From the NCBI RefSeq assembly GCF_024497955.1, contig NZ_JANHKP010000021.1, positions 1-64,000 of the forward strand: a stretch of DNA of 64,000 nucleotides, written 5' to 3'. Of this stretch, positions 61,709 to 64,000 are shown in pieces. The DNA is from Streptomyces sp. C10-9-1. GTDB taxonomy: Bacteria > Actinomycetota > Actinomycetes > Streptomycetales > Streptomycetaceae. Positions within the stretch are counted from its first letter, which is position 1, and each line of letters begins with the position of its first letter. A model generated the notes under the pieces. The model worked only from the letters and a program-made list of their open reading frames with translations. It was not told where the DNA came from and did not search any database. Both the position numbers and the translations under genes were made by a program.

Positions 61709-62461
61709 GTGAACGGACCGGAGATCACCCTCAGCGTCGCCCCCGAGCTGCGGCTCTTCGTCTCATCGGACCGGCGGCGGGGCCGGGCGGCCGTGACCAC
61801 GGACGGCTCCTCGTCCCTCGGCCACGTCGTGGAGTCGCTGGGTGTCCCGCTCACCGAGGCGGGCGTGCTGCTGGCCGACGGGCTCCCGGTGGACGCCTCC
61901 CACGTCCCCCGCTCCGGGGAGTACATCGAGGTGCGGGGGGTGGAGCGGCCCCAGCGGGTGCCGGGTGCGCCGCTGCGCTTCCTGCTGGACGTGCACCTCG
62001 GGACGCTGGCCCGGCGCCTGCGGCTGCTGGGCGTGGACGCCGCGTACGAGAACGAGGACATCGGCGACCCGGCCCTGGCGGCGCTGTCCGCCGCGGAGCG
62101 GCGGGTGCTGCTCTCCCGCGACCGGGGGCTGCTGCGCCGCCGTGAGCTCTGGGCGGGCGCCTACGTGTACAGCGACCGGCCGGACGACCAGCTGACCGAC
62201 GTGCTGGAGCGCTTCGCCCCCGTGCTCGCCCCCTGGACCCGCTGCACGGCGTGCAACGGGCCGCTGGCGGAGGCGGACAAGGACACCGTGCGGGAGCGGC
62301 TGGAGCGGGGCACCCAGCGCAGCTACGACGTCTTCGCCGAGTGCACCTCCTGCGGGCGCGTCTACTGGCGCGGGGCGCACCACGCCCGGCTGGAGGCCAT
62401 CGTCGCCTCGGCGCTGCGCACGGCCGGGGGCCCGGGCCGGGACACGCCGCAGGCCGTGTGA
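61709..62461 (+). CDS. Mut7-C RNase (PIN-type) with ubiquitin-like N-terminus
   Basis: 250 aa from GTG 61709. Residues about 1-75 look like a ubiquitin-like domain (VAPELRLFVSSDRRRGRAAV, VPRSGEYIEVRGVERPQRVP). Residues about 85-250 are the Mut7-C domain: FLLDVHLGTLARRLRLLGVD with the PIN-type Asp, LLSRDRGLLRRRELW, and a C-terminal zinc ribbon (CTACNG and CTSCGR). Such proteins are predicted RNases. Upstream 207 nt hold no supported gene. Confidence 0.85.
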   Translation: MNGPEITLSVAPELRLFVSSDRRRGRAAVTTDGSSSLGHVVESLGVPLTEAGVLLADGLPVDASHVPRSGEYIEVRGVERPQRVPGAPLRFLLDVHLGTLARRLRLLGVDAAYENEDIGDPALAALSAAERRVLLSRDRGLLRRRELWAGAYVYSDRPDDQLTDVLERFAPVLAPWTRCTACNGPLAEADKDTVRERLERGTQRSYDVFAECTSCGRVYWRGAHHARLEAIVASALRTAGGPGRDTPQAV

Positions 62462-62498
62462 GGGTGCCCGGCCCCGCGGACGGGGTGCGGCCGGTCCG

Positions 62499-63125
62499 TC
62501 AGAAGACGTACGGGTCACCCGTGGCGAGGACGAGCACCCGGTGCTCGTCGTTGCCGGGGTTGCGGTCCGTCGCGCCGCCGCTCCACGCCGTGGAGACCCG
62601 CACCGTCATCTCGGAGGAGGCACCGGGGGCGGTGGCCGAGAGCACCGTGGTGCGCCCGGTGCCGTCCGCGCGCAGCGGGCCGACGGCGCACAGCACGACG
62701 CGCTCCGCCTCGCGCAGGCACTGCTCGGGCATCCGCAGCTCCCCGGTCGGCGCCGTCGAGAGCTCCACGCGCAGGGTGACTCCGCGGAGCGAGGACGGGC
62801 CGTGGTTGCGGCTCACCACGACGAGGTCGAGCCGGCCGTCGTCCAGGGTGATGCGGCCGTGGTGGGCGATGTCGGCCTCCGGGGCGACCGCGTCCTCCGC
62901 CGGGGCACCGGGCTCCGGGTCGGCCGGTCCTGGGGTCGCCCCGGGTTCCCGGTCGGCCGCGGGCCGCAGCCACGGTCCGGCCGTGTCGGGCAGCGCCCCG
63001 GCCGTGTCGTCGAAGGGCCCCGCCGGAGCTGCCGCCCCCGAGGCGGAGCCCGCCGCCAGCGCCACCGCCGCGACCGCTGCCGCGAGTCCCCGGCGGACCG
63101 TCCTCGTCGCATACATCAGCGTCAT
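62499..63125 (-). CDS. Secreted hypothetical protein with DUF11-like repeat features
   Basis: 208 aa; ATG at 63125, with another ATG three codons later. Signal peptide (VRRGLAAAVAAVALAAGSA, then SGAAAPAG), then a Pro-rich spacer and a beta-rich part (HHGRITLDDGRLDLVVVSRN, GVTLRVELSTAPTGELRMPE, CLREAERVVLCAVGPLRADG) that resembles DUF11/CARDB-type domains used in surface adhesion. Cys pair could be disulfide-bonded. Function unknown. Confidence 0.65.
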   Translation of the reverse strand: MTLMYATRTVRRGLAAAVAAVALAAGSASGAAAPAGPFDDTAGALPDTAGPWLRPAADREPGATPGPADPEPGAPAEDAVAPEADIAHHGRITLDDGRLDLVVVSRNHGPSSLRGVTLRVELSTAPTGELRMPEQCLREAERVVLCAVGPLRADGTGRTTVLSATAPGASSEMTVRVSTAWSGGATDRNPGNDEHRVLVLATGDPYVF

Positions 63126-63305
63126 GGGCGAAAGATACCGATCATCCGCCTATAGCCAGGATTGCCCGCGTCCTCTCGGCGCGTCCCGCACCGGGAACCG
63201 GCCGCCGCCGCACCCCGGGCAGCGGGCCGACGGTCGCACCGAAACATCCCGTACACACGGCCGACCTATCCTGGCGGCTGTTCGATCACACGCGCGAGGA
63301 GCCAC

Positions 63306-64000
63306 ATGACCACCGCCGGATCCCCCGTCGCCGTCGTCACCGGCGCGAGCAGCGGCATCGGGGCCGCCACCGCCCGGGCGCTCGCCGCCGCGGGCCACCA
63401 CGTCGTCCTCACCGCCCGCCGGAAGGACCGCATCGAGGCACTCGCCGCCGAACTCGCCGGGGCCGGGCACCAGGCCACCGCCCGGGCCCTGGACGTCACC
63501 GACCGGGCCGCGGTGGACGCCTTCGCCGCCTCGCTCGACCGCTGCGACGTGCTCGTCAACAACGCCGGCGGCGCACTGGGGGCCGATCCCGTGGCCTCGG
63601 CCGACCCCGAGGACTGGCGCCGGATGTACGAGGTCAACGTGATCGGCACGCTCCACATCACCCAGGCGCTGCTGCCCGCGCTCACCGCGAGCGGCGACGG
63701 CACGGTGGTCGTCCTGTCCTCCACTGCGGGGCTCGCCACCTACGAGGGCGGGGGCGGCTACGTGGCGGCCAAGCACGGCGCCCACGTCCTCGCCGAGACC
63801 CTGCGGCTGGAGATCGTCGGCACACCGGTGCGGGTCGTCGAGATCGCCCCCGGGATGGTGCGGACCGAGGAGTTCGCGACGACCCGTTTCCGCGGTGACG
63901 CCGAGAAGGCGGCCGCCGTCTACGCGGGGGTGGCGGCGCCGCTCACGGCCGAGGACGTCGCCGACACGATCCGCTGGGCCGTCACCCGGCCGCCCCACGT
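63306..64000 (+). CDS. SDR-family NAD(P)-dependent oxidoreductase (partial at window end)
   Basis: At least 231 codons, open to the end of the window. ATG 63306 with AGGAG just upstream. Rossmann fold: VAVVTGASSGIGAATARALA (nucleotide binding), CDVLVNNAGGALG, VVLSSTAGLATYEG and the catalytic GYVAAKHGAH (Y-x3-K), then RVVEIAPGMVRTEEF. The C-terminus is missing beyond the window. Classical SDR with a substrate not predictable; close relatives are YdfG-like alcohol dehydrogenases. Confidence 0.92.
   Translation, partial: MTTAGSPVAVVTGASSGIGAATARALAAAGHHVVLTARRKDRIEALAAELAGAGHQATARALDVTDRAAVDAFAASLDRCDVLVNNAGGALGADPVASADPEDWRRMYEVNVIGTLHITQALLPALTASGDGTVVVLSSTAGLATYEGGGGYVAAKHGAHVLAETLRLEIVGTPVRVVEIAPGMVRTEEFATTRFRGDAEKAAAVYAGVAAPLTAEDVADTIRWAVTRPPH

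Overview
The window is high-GC DNA (about 70 % or more by eye) with GTG/TTG starts, 4-nt start/stop overlaps, futalosine-route menaquinone genes and many Streptomyces-type protein families. It is almost certainly a chromosomal core segment of a Streptomyces or close relative. No rRNA, tRNA or CRISPR array was recognised.

Layout. (1) 1-13.4 kb is an accessory island. It holds a GntR regulator, a decayed IS5-type transposase end, a 2.2k-residue secreted Rhs/YD-repeat protein with an AT-richer C-terminal tip and a small membrane-protein ORF behind it, a divergent DNRLRE/FG-GAP exported protein, a VapBC-like module between two 62-nt direct repeats, and an orphan Phd-like antitoxin relic. (2) 13.4-20.5 kb carries menaquinone genes: geranylgeranyl reductase-type flavoprotein, menG, an imidazolonepropionase-like protein, mqnC and mqnA, with glutaminase and a cold-shock gene. 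(3) 20.6-24.6 kb is a small fatty-acid regulon (acyl-CoA ligase, MaoC-type hydratase, TetR) with near-identical palindromes at both promoters. (4) 24.7-26.9 kb has a reductase-like protein and a DAACS symporter preceded by an unusual cysteine-rich leader peptide. (5) 27-30.8 kb has DUF4229, GNAT, mqnE, an AsnC/Lrp regulator, a small basic protein and ubiX/mqnM. (6) 31-42 kb is a surface-polysaccharide cluster. It has a divergent pair of operons with three family-2 glycosyltransferases, a flippase, a large membrane protein, a kinase-fold protein, a GH16 lipoprotein and a polysaccharide deacetylase, bordered by a TetR gene and a 25-bp palindrome. (7) 43-46 kb has rhomboid, mqnP and mqnL. (8) 46.3-51.4 kb has small proteins, a yeast-type cytosine-deaminase homologue, and an unassigned pair: a P-loop ATPase and a membrane-anchored periplasmic-binding-like protein. 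(9) 51.5-59.3 kb is a respiratory block: System II cytochrome c maturation (ccsB, resB, ccdA, resA), a secreted deacetylase-like protein, a phosphatase and hemL. (10) 59.4-64 kb holds assorted conserved genes and ends inside an SDR gene.

How it works together. mqnA, mqnE and mqnC (early steps), mqnP, mqnL and mqnM (late steps), menG and the reductase make and modify menaquinone. hemL feeds heme synthesis, and the ccs/res genes attach heme to exported cytochromes. The window is therefore rich in electron-transport genes, with mqnB and mqnD not present here.

The most unusual points are: a leaderless Cys-codon-rich leader peptide suggesting the DAACS transporter handles cystine/cysteine; an Rhs tip that seems to have lost its toxin and runs in frame, past a TGA, into a membrane ORF; the ATPase/binding-protein pair without a permease; and the paired TetR palindromes.
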